Assembly (NCBI GenBank): GCA_023433305.1
Contig: JAEZCZ010000133.1
Span: 1 to 15,647, forward strand
Length of the DNA stretch: 15,647 nucleotides
Source of the DNA: Pseudomonadota bacterium
GTDB lineage: Bacteria > Pseudomonadota > Alphaproteobacteria > Sphingomonadales > Sphingomonadaceae
Direction: 5' to 3'
Every line of letters begins with the position of its first letter. Position 1 is the first letter of the stretch. Below are positions 1 through 6,233 of the stretch, piece after piece. Made by a program: the position numbers and the translations under genes. The notes under the pieces were generated by a model that worked only from the letters and a program-made list of their open reading frames with translations, was not told the origin of the DNA and made no database searches.

Positions 1-178
1 GGCCGAGCGTCGCAACACCTCGGTCCGCAACTACCTGACCGGCCGCGGCATCCCGGCGGCGCGGATCAGCAGCCAGGCCTTCGGCGAGAGCATGCCCCGC
101 GTGCCGACCGCCGACGGTGTGCGCGAGCTGCAGAACCGTCGTGTCGAGATCAGCTACGGTCCGGGTTCGGGCCGCTAA
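1..178 (+). CDS. OmpA-family outer-membrane/peptidoglycan-binding protein, C-terminus (partial)
   Basis: The reading frame is open from base 2 to the TAA at 176-178, giving the last 58 residues of a protein that begins before the window. The stretch has the layout of the end of an OmpA/MotB C-terminal domain: a helix with RNTSVRNYLTGRGIP, then RISSQAFGESMP, then TADGVRELQNRRVEIS. The NRRVEI segment is the family's conserved end; in characterised OmpA domains the Asp and Arg around this site bind the diaminopimelate of peptidoglycan. The protein should sit in the outer membrane or periplasm and tether it to the wall. The N-terminal part (beta-barrel, lipoprotein or linker) is not visible, so the subtype (OmpA porin, Pal or other) cannot be decided. 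An intrinsic terminator follows 26 bases after the stop. Confidence 0.85.
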   Translation, partial: AERRNTSVRNYLTGRGIPAARISSQAFGESMPRVPTADGVRELQNRRVEISYGPGSGR

Positions 179-204
179 GCGACCGCCTCACGAGGCAAAC
201 GAAT

Positions 205-240
205 GGGGCCGGGAGAGCAATCTCCCGGCCCCTTCTTTTT
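205..240 (+). terminator. Rho-independent terminator of the OmpA-family gene
   Basis: A perfect 12-bp GC-rich stem (205-216 with 221-232) is closed by a GCAA tetraloop of GNRA type and followed by TTCTTTTT. It lies 26 bases after the stop of the OmpA-like gene. On the opposite strand the stem is followed by a moderately T-rich stretch, so it may also stop minus-strand transcripts of the terC unit. Confidence 0.93.
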
Positions 241-266
241 GGGTCATTGAAACTATCGGGTGGCGA

Positions 267-311
267 GCCGAGAAGGCGCGCTTGTTGCTCGGTTGCGTCA
301 GCCTTCTCGGC
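267..311 (-). repeat. 11-bp perfect inverted repeat at the 3' end of the DUF442 gene
   Basis: The arms GCCGAGAAGGC (267-277) and GCCTTCTCGGC (301-311) are perfect inverted copies separated by 23 bases. One arm lies inside the last codons of the minus-strand DUF442 gene and the other just past its stop. The RNA could form a hairpin at the transcript end. No T-run follows on the minus strand, so it is not a standard intrinsic terminator; it may protect the 3' end, or be chance. Confidence 0.45.
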
Positions 312-738
312 GCGCGGCGAGCATGTCGATCAGCGGCCTGATCGAGCTGACGTCATAACCCGCGCCGGCGGCCCGTGCGGCGATCGTGTGGGGATCAGTT
401 CCGGCCGCCGCCTGGGCGAGCGACCACAGCAAGGTCGAGCGCGTGCCCGAACGGCAATAGGCCAGCACAGGCCCTTGCGCTTCGTCCAGCGCCGAGGTCA
501 TGGCGCGAACCTGATCTTCGCCGAAGCCGGCATGGCTGATGGGGATTGCCCGGTAGGCTAGCCCGCATTCGGCGGCTTCGGCTGCGATGAGATCGCCCGG
601 AACCTGATCGTCCGATTCGCCCTCGGGCCGGTTGTTCACGATGAGCGCGAAACCGCGCGCCTTCGCTTCGCGGACGTCCTCCAGGCCGATCTGCGGGCTG
701 GCCCAGAACGTCGGGGTCACCTGGCGAAAATCGCTCAC
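298..738 (-). CDS. DUF442/TIGR01244-family protein (beta-lactamase-hydrolase-like, phosphatase fold)
   Basis: This is a 146-residue protein. I start it at the GTG at 738, not at the far upstream ATG of the same frame, because the longer version runs through terC. From this GTG the sequence begins SDFRQVTPTFWASPQIGLED, the usual start of the family, with ALIVNNRPEGE near residues 31-41 and the loop YCRSGTRS around Cys95. DUF442 proteins have a tyrosine-phosphatase-like fold and are named sulfur transferase or Blh N-terminal-domain proteins. Here the loop is C-X4-R (C95, R100), not the C-X5-R of true PTPs, so phosphatase activity should not be assumed. In some bacteria the domain is fused to a metallo-beta-lactamase hydrolase; here it is alone. 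The GTG overlaps the terC stop (GTGA), implying translational coupling. The substrate is unknown. Confidence 0.87.
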   Translation of the reverse strand: MSDFRQVTPTFWASPQIGLEDVREAKARGFALIVNNRPEGESDDQVPGDLIAAEAAECGLAYRAIPISHAGFGEDQVRAMTSALDEAQGPVLAYCRSGTRSTLLWSLAQAAAGTDPHTIAARAAGAGYDVSSIRPLIDMLAARREG

Positions 739-1547
739 GATGCGGGCGTCTCCGCGGTAAGCTTTGCCCTGCGGTTTCGCTTGATCATGTTCAGCACCTC
801 CACGCCGACCGAGAAGCCCATCGCAGCGTAGATATAGCCCTTCGGCACATGGAAGCCGAAGCCGTCCGCGATCAGCACGAGCCCGATCATCACCAGGAAC
901 GCGAGCGCGAGCATGACCAGGGTGGGATTGCGATCGATGAAACGCGCGAGTGGATCGGCCGCGACCAGCATGACCCCGACGGTGATGACGACCGCGGCGA
1001 CCATGATCGGGATGTGGTCGGTCATCCCGACGGCGGTCAGGATCGAATCGACCGAAAAGACCATGTCGAGCGCGATGATCTGCACGATCGCGCTGCCGAA
1101 AGTCAGCGTCACCGCGCCGCGCGTCTTGTCGAGGATCTCGCCGGAATCCTGCTCCGGATCGATGTTGTGGTGGATTTCCTTGGTCGCCTTCCACAGCAGG
1201 AACAGTCCGCCCGCCAGCAGGATCAGGTCACGACCCGAGAACGCCGTCTCGAAGGTCGGCTCTCCGTATGGGCCCGGCTCCCCGGCGATCCCAAAGTCGA
1301 ACAGCGGCGTCTGGAGAGTGACGAGCCAGCCGATCAGCATCAGCAGCGCGATGCGCATGACGAGCGCGAGAATCAGGCCGATGCGGCGCGCTCTCTGCTG
1401 CTGTTCGGGGGGCAACTTGTTCGAGAGGATGGCAATGAAGATGAGGTTGTCGATGCCGAGCACGACTTCGAGCGTCACCAGCGTCACGAGAGCGAGCCAC
1501 GCCGCGGGATCGCTCAAAAGGGCCATGATTTCCATCGTTGCGTTCAT
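735..1547 (-). CDS. TerC-family integral membrane protein
   Basis: This is a 270-residue polytopic membrane protein of the TerC family. The family signature is present twice: LEVVLGIDNLIF (Glu27, Asp33) in the first long hydrophobic segment and ALDMVFSVDSI (Asp161, Asp167) in a later one, the buried acidic residues thought to take part in metal-ion (manganese) export or insertion. About seven hydrophobic segments are visible, with a soluble loop around residues 84-105 and a conserved HVPKGYIYAAMGFSVGVE at 233-250. Length is normal for a stand-alone TerC without CBS or CorC domains. The ATG at 1547 has no clear Shine-Dalgarno, and a second Met (residue 5) is an alternative start. It is the first gene of a two-gene minus-strand unit. 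By family, TerC members protect against manganese or tellurite or help metallate secreted proteins; the ion here is not shown. Confidence 0.93.
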   Translation of the reverse strand: MNATMEIMALLSDPAAWLALVTLVTLEVVLGIDNLIFIAILSNKLPPEQQQRARRIGLILALVMRIALLMLIGWLVTLQTPLFDFGIAGEPGPYGEPTFETAFSGRDLILLAGGLFLLWKATKEIHHNIDPEQDSGEILDKTRGAVTLTFGSAIVQIIALDMVFSVDSILTAVGMTDHIPIMVAAVVITVGVMLVAADPLARFIDRNPTLVMLALAFLVMIGLVLIADGFGFHVPKGYIYAAMGFSVGVEVLNMIKRNRRAKLTAETPAS

Positions 1548-1627
1548 ACGCGGGCCGCGAATCCGCGCAAGGACTCAGCGCCATAAGATGGGCCACGAGC
1601 CGCTCGCGTCGACTATTTCTTAAATCG

Positions 1628-1657
1628 TTCGCACAATGATTTTTTGTAGGCTATATC
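1628..1657 (+). promoter_or_regulatory. Possible promoter of the cold-shock gene (weak)
   Basis: The 1548-1734 gap between two divergent genes contains an AT-rich island unusual for this window (about 1613-1657). A TTCGCA at 1628-1633 and TATATC at 1652-1657, 18 bases apart, could be -35 and -10 boxes. That would give a 5' leader of about 70 nt for the cold-shock gene. Neither box is close to consensus, so this is a suggestion only. No equally good promoter was seen for terC. Confidence 0.3.
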
Positions 1658-1679
1658 GCGGAGCACCTGTGGCAGTTCG

Positions 1680-1717
1680 ACTTCGCTCGCGCCGCCGCCG
1701 GGGGACAGAAGCGAAGT
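1680..1717 (+). promoter_or_regulatory. Leader hairpin next to the ribosome binding site of the cold-shock gene
   Basis: ACTTCGCT (1680-1687) and AGCGAAGT (1710-1717) are perfect 8-bp inverted copies with a 22-nt, mostly GC loop. The 3' arm ends exactly where the probable ribosome binding site GAAGG (1718-1722) begins, 12 nt before the ATG at 1735. Leader structures that change with temperature control cspA-type genes in other bacteria; that this one does so is inference. Confidence 0.5.
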
Positions 1718-1734
1718 GAAGGTGCGTTTGGTTC

Positions 1735-2463
1735 ATGGGTTACGATAAAGGACGTCGCGGCCGGGGGCGCGACAAGCGGGACGGTTTCGGAGAAGAAGCG
1801 TTCGATCCGTTTTCGAGCGGCCCCCGCTACGGAGGGGATGACTGGCGCTCGTCGGGCGGTGGCGACCGCTTCGGTGGTGGGAATCGTTTCGGCGATCGCG
1901 ACAGTGGTGGCGGTGGTGGCCGTGGCGGTTTCGGTGGAGGCGATCGCGGCCCGCCGCGTGGCGGCGGCATGCCCGCGCAAGTCGTCGGCACCGGCACCGG
2001 CAAGGTGAAATTCTTCAACACTCAGAAGGGCTTCGGCTTCATCCAGCGCGACGAGGGGGGTGAGGATGTGTTCGTCCACATCAGCCAGGTCGAGCGCGCC
2101 GGCCTCGAAGGCCTGGCCGAAGGGCAGGAGCTGGCGTTCAACCTGGTCGATCGCGGCGGCAAGGTTTCCGCGGCCGATCTCCAGGTCGTCGGCGACGTGA
2201 TTCCGGTGCAGCAGAAGACCGCGGGTCCGCAGCGTGAGCTGACCGGGGAGAAGGCGACCGGAACGGTCAAGTTCTTCAACTCGATGAAGGGTTTCGGCTT
2301 CATCACGCGGGACGACGGCAAGGAAGACGCGTTCGTCCACATCAGCGCGGTCGAACGTTCGGGCCTTCCGGGGATCAACGAAGGCGACCGATTCGAATTC
2401 GACCTCGAGGTCGACCGACGAGGGAAGTACTCAGCGGTCAACCTTGTGCCCGTTCAGGGCTGA
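1735..2463 (+). CDS. Double cold-shock-domain protein with glycine/arginine-rich N-terminal tail
   Basis: This is a 242-residue nucleic-acid-binding protein. Residues 1-80 are a basic then Gly/Arg/Asp/Phe-rich low-complexity tail (GGGDRFGGGNRFGDRD, GGRGGFGGGDRG). CSD1 spans about 88-152, with RNP1 KGFGFI (98-103) and RNP2 VFVHI (112-116). After a linker, CSD2 spans about 175-240, with KGFGFI (185-190) and AFVHI (199-203). Aromatic residues in these motifs stack on single-stranded RNA or DNA in the family, which acts as RNA chaperones or antiterminators in the cytoplasm. Two-CSD proteins are typical of alphaproteobacteria (for example Caulobacter CspC and CspD). The start is supported by a GAAGG-type ribosome site and the opening MGYDKGRR. 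A structured leader precedes the gene and two hairpins follow it. Cold induction is not proven; some two-CSD relatives are stationary-phase induced. Confidence 0.95.
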   Translation: MGYDKGRRGRGRDKRDGFGEEAFDPFSSGPRYGGDDWRSSGGGDRFGGGNRFGDRDSGGGGGRGGFGGGDRGPPRGGGMPAQVVGTGTGKVKFFNTQKGFGFIQRDEGGEDVFVHISQVERAGLEGLAEGQELAFNLVDRGGKVSAADLQVVGDVIPVQQKTAGPQRELTGEKATGTVKFFNSMKGFGFITRDDGKEDAFVHISAVERSGLPGINEGDRFEFDLEVDRRGKYSAVNLVPVQG

Positions 2464-2484
2464 CGCGCGAAAAATAGGGACTCG

Positions 2485-2516
2485 GGCCAGGTCCGGCGGT
2501 TTGACCGGACCTGGCC
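2485..2516 (+). terminator. Strong hairpin after the cold-shock gene (first of two)
   Basis: A perfect 12-bp stem, GGCCAGGTCCGG (2485-2496) with CCGGACCTGGCC (2505-2516), has the 8-nt loop CGGTTTGA and begins 21 bases after the cold-shock stop. It is followed by TACTCCATAAA, not a T-run, so it may be a 3'-end stabiliser or a non-canonical terminator rather than a classic intrinsic one. Confidence 0.6.
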
Positions 2517-2538
2517 TACTCCATAAACGGACAGCATG

Positions 2539-2580
2539 GGCGGCTCCTGGACATGCTCAGGGAGCCGCCATTCGTCGTTT
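2539..2580 (+). terminator. Second hairpin with T-rich tail, between the cold-shock gene and argD
   Basis: GGCGGCTCC (2539-2547) pairs with GGAGCCGCC (2561-2569) around a 13-nt loop, followed by ATTCGTCGTTT (2570-2580). This resembles a weak intrinsic terminator. It lies 22 bases after the first hairpin and 34 bases before the argD ATG, so it could end cold-shock transcripts or form part of the argD leader. Confidence 0.5.
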
Positions 2581-2614
2581 GCGCAAGACGCGCTTTCCGT
2601 AGGACCTTTCCGTG

Positions 2615-3805
2615 ATGACCATTACCCCGCTGATGCCCGTCTACCCCCGGTGCGACGTTCGGCCGGTGCGCGGAGATCACTGCCACCTGATCTCCGAGGA
2701 CGGCACTCGCTATCTCGATTTCGCCGCCGGTATCGCGGTCAACCTGCTCGGCCATTCGCATCCCGGCCTGATCGGCGCGATCCAGCAGCAGGCGGCCACG
2801 CTGATGCACGTCTCGAACCTCTACGGCAGCCCGCAGGGTGAGCGGCTGGCCCAGCGGCTGGTCGACCTGACTTTCGCGGACACCGTGTTCTTCACCAATT
2901 CGGGCGCCGAAGCGGTCGAATGCGCGATCAAGACCGCGCGTGCCTACCACCAGCACGCGGGCAGCGAAGAACGCTTCGAGCTTATCACCTTCAACAACGC
3001 CTTCCACGGCCGGACGATGGCGACGATCAGCGCCTCCAGCCAGGAGAAGATGCACAAGGGCTTCGCGCCGCTGCTGCCCGGCTTCCGCTACGTCGAATTC
3101 AACGATCTCGAAGGCGTGAAAGCCGCCATCGGGCCGCATACCGCCGGCATCCTGGTGGAGCCGATCCAGGGCGAGGGCGGCATCCGCGTCGGCACGACCG
3201 AGTTCATCCAGGGCCTCCGCGAACTCGCGGACGAGCACGACCTGATGCTCATCTTCGACGAGGTGCAGACCGGCGTTGCGCGCACCGGCACGTTCTACGT
3301 CTACGAGCAATACGACGTTGCACCCGACATCCTCGCGACCGCCAAAGGCATCGGCGGCGGTTTCCCGCTCGGAGCCTGCCTTGCTACCGAGAAGGCGGCG
3401 CGCGGCATGACGTTCGGCACGCATGGCTCGACGTACGGCGGCAACCCGCTGGCGATGGCCGCCGGCAACGCGGTGCTCGACGTGGTCGCGAACGAGGATT
3501 TCCTCGCCGAAGTCCGCGCCAAGGGGGAACGCATCCGCACACGGCTCGAGCAGTTCATCGGCAATTACCCCGAGCTGTTCGAAAGCGTGCGGGGGAAGGG
3601 CCTGATGCTCGGCATCAAGCTCAAGGTCGAGCCGCGCGGTTTCATGCAGCACTTGCGCGACAACCATCGGCTGCTGACGGTCGCTGCCGGCGACGGCACG
3701 GTGCGCGTGCTTCCGCCGCTTGTCATTGGCGATGCCGAGATCGACGAGTTCTTCGACAAGCTCTCCGCCGGCGCCGCGGACTTTCCGATGCCGGAAGCCG
3801 CGTGA
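2615..3805 (+). CDS. argD: Acetylornithine aminotransferase (class-III PLP aminotransferase)
   Basis: This 396-residue enzyme moves an amino group from glutamate to N-acetylglutamate semialdehyde, giving N-acetylornithine in arginine synthesis; many ArgD proteins also serve lysine synthesis as DapC. Class-III landmarks are present: TNSGAEAVECAIKTARAYH for PLP phosphate binding, IFDEVQTGVARTGTFY with Asp215 for the pyridine nitrogen, AKGIGGGFPLGA with Lys244 as the Schiff-base lysine, and HGSTYGGNPLAMAAG. Length is typical. I chose the ATG at 2615 because AGGAC at 2601-2605 lies 9 bases upstream; the GTG directly before it (2612) would add one residue. The stop overlaps the argF start (TGATG), so the two are translationally coupled. 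The start is preceded by two hairpins. Other omega-aminotransferases look similar, but the argF neighbour settles the role. Confidence 0.96.
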   Translation: MTITPLMPVYPRCDVRPVRGDHCHLISEDGTRYLDFAAGIAVNLLGHSHPGLIGAIQQQAATLMHVSNLYGSPQGERLAQRLVDLTFADTVFFTNSGAEAVECAIKTARAYHQHAGSEERFELITFNNAFHGRTMATISASSQEKMHKGFAPLLPGFRYVEFNDLEGVKAAIGPHTAGILVEPIQGEGGIRVGTTEFIQGLRELADEHDLMLIFDEVQTGVARTGTFYVYEQYDVAPDILATAKGIGGGFPLGACLATEKAARGMTFGTHGSTYGGNPLAMAAGNAVLDVVANEDFLAEVRAKGERIRTRLEQFIGNYPELFESVRGKGLMLGIKLKVEPRGFMQHLRDNHRLLTVAAGDGTVRVLPPLVIGDAEIDEFFDKLSAGAADFPMPEAA

Positions 3806-4737
3806 TGGGCGCGCGCCATTTCCTCGATCTCGCCGATGCCGGGGGCGACGCCATTGCGGCGATGATCAACGACGCGCAGGATCGCAAGACGGCGCGGCGC
3901 GACTGGCCCAAGGGCAAGGTCGACGCCGACGCGCCGCTCGCCGGACGCGTCCTCGCGATGGTGTTCGAGAAGAACTCGACCCGCACGCGCGTCAGCTTCG
4001 ACATCGCGATCCGCCAGCTCGGCGGCACGTCGCTGGTGCTCGACGCCGCCAGCACGCAGCTCGGGCGCGGCGAAACCGTGGCCGATACCGCGCGCGTGCT
4101 CAGCCGGATGGTCGACGCGATCATGGTCCGCACCGACGACCACGCCAAGATCGAGGAAATGGCGCGTCACGCCACGGTCCCGGTCATCAATGGCCTGACC
4201 GACCGTTCGCATCCGTGCCAGATCGTCGCCGATCTGCTCACGGTGGTCGAGCAGGGCAAGCCGCTGCCCGGGCTCGAGGTGGCGTGGCTCGGCGACGGGA
4301 ACAACGTGCTGCACTCGATTATCGAGGCGGCCGGCCTGATGAAGTTCAACGTGCGCGTCGGCACCCCGCAGGGGTACGACCCTGATGACGGCTTCGTGCG
4401 GGAGGCGCTGGCGCGCGGCGCGCGGATCAGCCTGACCCGCGACCCGGTCGAGGCGGTCACCGGTGCCGACATCGTCGTCACCGACACCTGGGTGTCGATG
4501 GGGCAGGAGCACGTGCACAACAAGCTGGCAGCGATGGCCCCGTTCCAGGTCAACGCAGCGCTCATGGCCCATGCCAAGCCGCAGGCGCGCTTCCTGCACT
4601 GCCTGCCCGCCCACGTCGGCGAGGAAGTCAGCGAAGGCGTGTTCGAAGGGCCGCAGTCGGTGGTGTTCGACGAGGCGGAGAATCGCATCCACGCGCAGAA
4701 ATCGGTGCTGCTGTGGTGCTTCGGGCTGCTGTCCTAG
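3805..4737 (+). CDS. argF: Ornithine carbamoyltransferase
   Basis: This 310-residue cytoplasmic enzyme joins carbamoyl phosphate and ornithine to form citrulline. The carbamoyl-phosphate loop STRTR is at residues 58-62, with HPCQ at 136-139. DTWVSMG (Asp227, Ser231, Met232) is the ornithine-binding segment, and HCLPAH with Cys266 is the catalytic motif that separates ornithine from aspartate transcarbamoylases. Length matches the family (about 300-335). The ATG at 3805 shares its A with the argD stop. The same frame is open far upstream, but this is antiparallel shadow inside argD; the start MGARHFLDLADAGG fits the family. A palindromic hairpin is built on its TAG stop. Some relatives use N-acetylornithine or N-succinylornithine, but those are longer and have different specificity loops. 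Confidence 0.96.
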   Translation: MGARHFLDLADAGGDAIAAMINDAQDRKTARRDWPKGKVDADAPLAGRVLAMVFEKNSTRTRVSFDIAIRQLGGTSLVLDAASTQLGRGETVADTARVLSRMVDAIMVRTDDHAKIEEMARHATVPVINGLTDRSHPCQIVADLLTVVEQGKPLPGLEVAWLGDGNNVLHSIIEAAGLMKFNVRVGTPQGYDPDDGFVREALARGARISLTRDPVEAVTGADIVVTDTWVSMGQEHVHNKLAAMAPFQVNAALMAHAKPQARFLHCLPAHVGEEVSEGVFEGPQSVVFDEAENRIHAQKSVLLWCFGLLS

Positions 4738-4758
4738 GCGCCTAGGCAGGGTTATTTT
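4729..4758 (+). terminator. Palindromic terminator-like hairpin containing the argF stop codon
   Basis: CCTAGGCGCCTAGG at 4733-4746 is a perfect 14-bp palindrome that includes the argF TAG. As RNA it can fold as CTG-(T bulge)-CCTAG, loop GCGC, CTAGG-CAG (4729-4749), followed by GGTTATTTT. This is the shape of an intrinsic terminator, placed between argF and hslO. It could stop transcription or attenuate it ahead of hslO. Confidence 0.6.
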
Positions 4759-4776
4759 CGGCCGGCGCGTTCCCAT

Positions 4777-5691
4777 ATGGCGCGGATGACCGAGAGAGAG
4801 ACCCTGCAAACCGGCCCCGATATCGACCGGCTGCTGAGCTTCACCATTCCCGGCCGCGACGCGCGCGGGCGTGTCGTCCGGCTCGGACCGGTGCTGCACA
4901 AGATCCTCTCGGCGCACGATTACGCGCCGGCGATCAAGCACCTGCTGGGTGAGGCGCTGGTCATCACCGCGCTGCTCGGGGGGCTGCTCAAGCGCGCGGG
5001 TAGCCAGCTTACCTTGCAGGCGCAGACCGATGGCGGCGTGGTCGAGCTATTGGTCTGCGACTACCGCGACGGCGAACTGCGCGGCTACGTCAAGCACGAT
5101 GCGGGGCGGCTCGCCCAAATGGGCGCCAACCCTTCGCTCGCGGCGCTGTTCGGCACGGGGTACCTGGCCATCACCTTCGAGGTCGCGGGCGCGGACCAAC
5201 GCTACCAGGGCGTCGTCCCGCTCGAGGGCGAGACACTCGCCGAAGCGGTGGAGTCCTACTTCGCGCTCAGCGAGCAGGTGCCGACGCTGATCCGCACCGC
5301 GGTCTGGATCGGAGCCGAAGGTTGCGCCGCCGGCGGCCTGCTCATCCAGCACCTCGCCGATGCCGAAGGAGGCGGCGAGAGGCTCCACGCCCGAGCGGAT
5401 TGGCCCGAGTGGGAGCACGTCGCGATACTCGCCCAGTCGGTGCGTCACGAGGAGTTGCTCGATCCTGGCCTGTCCGCCGAGGCGCTGGTTTGGCGGCTCT
5501 TCCACGAGGAGCCCGAAGTCCGGGTGCAGACCCTCGCGCATCTCGCGCGTGGATGTCGCTGCTCGGTGGTACACTTCGAGGAAGTCCTGGCCCGCTTTCC
5601 CAAGGAGGACCGGCGCGAGATGCGCGACGAGCACGGCATCATTCGAGTCGATTGCGCGTTCTGTTCGCGCGAGTTTCCGATCGAGGACTAA
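4777..5691 (+). CDS. hslO: Hsp33 redox-regulated molecular chaperone
   Basis: This 304-residue cytoplasmic holdase is, in the family, switched on when oxidants form disulfides among four zinc-binding cysteines. All four are present: GCRCS with Cys260 and Cys262, and DCAFCS with Cys293 and Cys296, the CXC plus CXXC of the C-terminal redox switch. The N-terminal core (about 15-245) has the family pattern, with HDYAPAIKHLLGEALVITALLGG, LTLQAQTDGGVVELLVCDYRDGELRGYV and TGYLAITFE. Two starts are possible: ATG 4777 (MARMTERE) or ATG 4786 (MTERETLQ). Neither has a clear Shine-Dalgarno and I keep the longer one. The gene lies 39 bases after argF, behind a hairpin, in an order frequent in alphaproteobacteria. 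It may have its own transcript, because the hairpin looks like a terminator. Confidence 0.95.
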   Translation: MARMTERETLQTGPDIDRLLSFTIPGRDARGRVVRLGPVLHKILSAHDYAPAIKHLLGEALVITALLGGLLKRAGSQLTLQAQTDGGVVELLVCDYRDGELRGYVKHDAGRLAQMGANPSLAALFGTGYLAITFEVAGADQRYQGVVPLEGETLAEAVESYFALSEQVPTLIRTAVWIGAEGCAAGGLLIQHLADAEGGGERLHARADWPEWEHVAILAQSVRHEELLDPGLSAEALVWRLFHEEPEVRVQTLAHLARGCRCSVVHFEEVLARFPKEDRREMRDEHGIIRVDCAFCSREFPIED

Positions 5692-5716
5692 CGATTCGCC
5701 GCTCGTAGAGGGCGCT

Positions 5717-5744
5717 TTGCCGCTCGTGGCGAGTGTGTTATAAG
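5717..5744 (+). promoter_or_regulatory. Sigma-70-type promoter for the DUF3617-like gene
   Basis: TTGCCG (5717-5722) and TATAAG (5739-5744) are separated by 16 bases. Transcription would begin near 5751, just before the Shine-Dalgarno run AGGAAGGAGGG (5753-5763), giving a very short leader of about 18 nt. It is the best-looking promoter in the window. Confidence 0.6.
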
Positions 5745-5769
5745 TTGAACGCAGGAAGGAGGGCCAGGA

Positions 5770-6183
5770 ATGGGAACGAAGTCTAGTTCGCGCATGACCG
5801 GATGGCGCCTCCCGCTCGTGCTGGCGGCGTTGCTGATCGGCATTCCGCTGGCGGGCCACGCGGCCGAGCTCGGCATGCTCGATTCGCTCACCAAGGGTGC
5901 GTGGACGCTGCGCATTCGTGATGACGGATCGACCCAACGTATCTGCCTGCGCGATGGCCGCGAGCTGATCCAGATCCGCCACAAGCAGCCGGGCTGCAGC
6001 CGCTTCGTCGTGCGCGACACCGCGGACGAAGTCGTGGTCCAGTACACTTGCCGCGGCAACGGCTACGGCCGGACCTCGATCCGCCGCGAGGGCAACGGCC
6101 TGGTGCAAATCCAGAGCCAGGGCATCATCGACGGCGCGCCTTTCTCGATCAGCGGCGAAGCGCGCCACGGCGGAAGTTGCTAG
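5770..6183 (+). CDS. Secreted DUF3617-like protein
   Basis: This 137-residue protein has a basic start, a hydrophobic core (LPLVLAALLIGIPLAG, about 14-29) and a likely signal-peptidase cleavage after GHAA, so it should be exported. The mature part begins ELGMLDSLTKGAWTLRIRDDG, has four cysteines (in RICLRDG, PGCSRF, YTCRG and the final GGSC) and ends GEARHGGSC. The W-L/E opening and the terminal G-x-C fit DUF3617 proteins, which are common in sphingomonads and have no known function; the assignment is by pattern only. The cysteines could form two disulfides in the periplasm. The start is well supported by AGGAAGGAGGG seven bases upstream. It has its own promoter and is probably separate from hslO (78-base gap). 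Confidence 0.75.
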   Translation: MGTKSSSRMTGWRLPLVLAALLIGIPLAGHAAELGMLDSLTKGAWTLRIRDDGSTQRICLRDGRELIQIRHKQPGCSRFVVRDTADEVVVQYTCRGNGYGRTSIRREGNGLVQIQSQGIIDGAPFSISGEARHGGSC

Positions 6184-6233
6184 TCGCGGTCTAACCTCTT
6201 GCCGCGCGGCACGCGCCTGCTAGCGCATGCCCG

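Noticed and set aside
739..1194. N-terminal extension of the DUF442 frame to an upstream ATG
   Set aside because: The extension overlaps terC in another frame and reads as Arg/Asp/Gly-rich shadow; the GTG at 738 gives the family start.
1839..1980. Tandem DNA repeat in the glycine-rich part of the cold-shock gene
   Set aside because: The repetition follows from Gly, Arg and Phe codons and has no constant unit length, so it is treated as coding low complexity.
2516..3667. A 383-codon minus-strand open frame opposite argD
   Set aside because: It is antisense to a fully conserved aminotransferase and shows no motif of its own.
3565..4941. A 458-codon minus-strand open frame opposite argD, argF and hslO
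   Set aside because: Its composition is that of a codon-position shadow (Arg, His, Asp, Ala rich) and it has no family pattern, while argF on the other strand has complete motifs.
6184..6233. Possible preQ1 riboswitch before queC
   Set aside because: The 50-base gap has no recognisable preQ1 aptamer; only a short GC palindrome (GCCGCGCGGC) is present.
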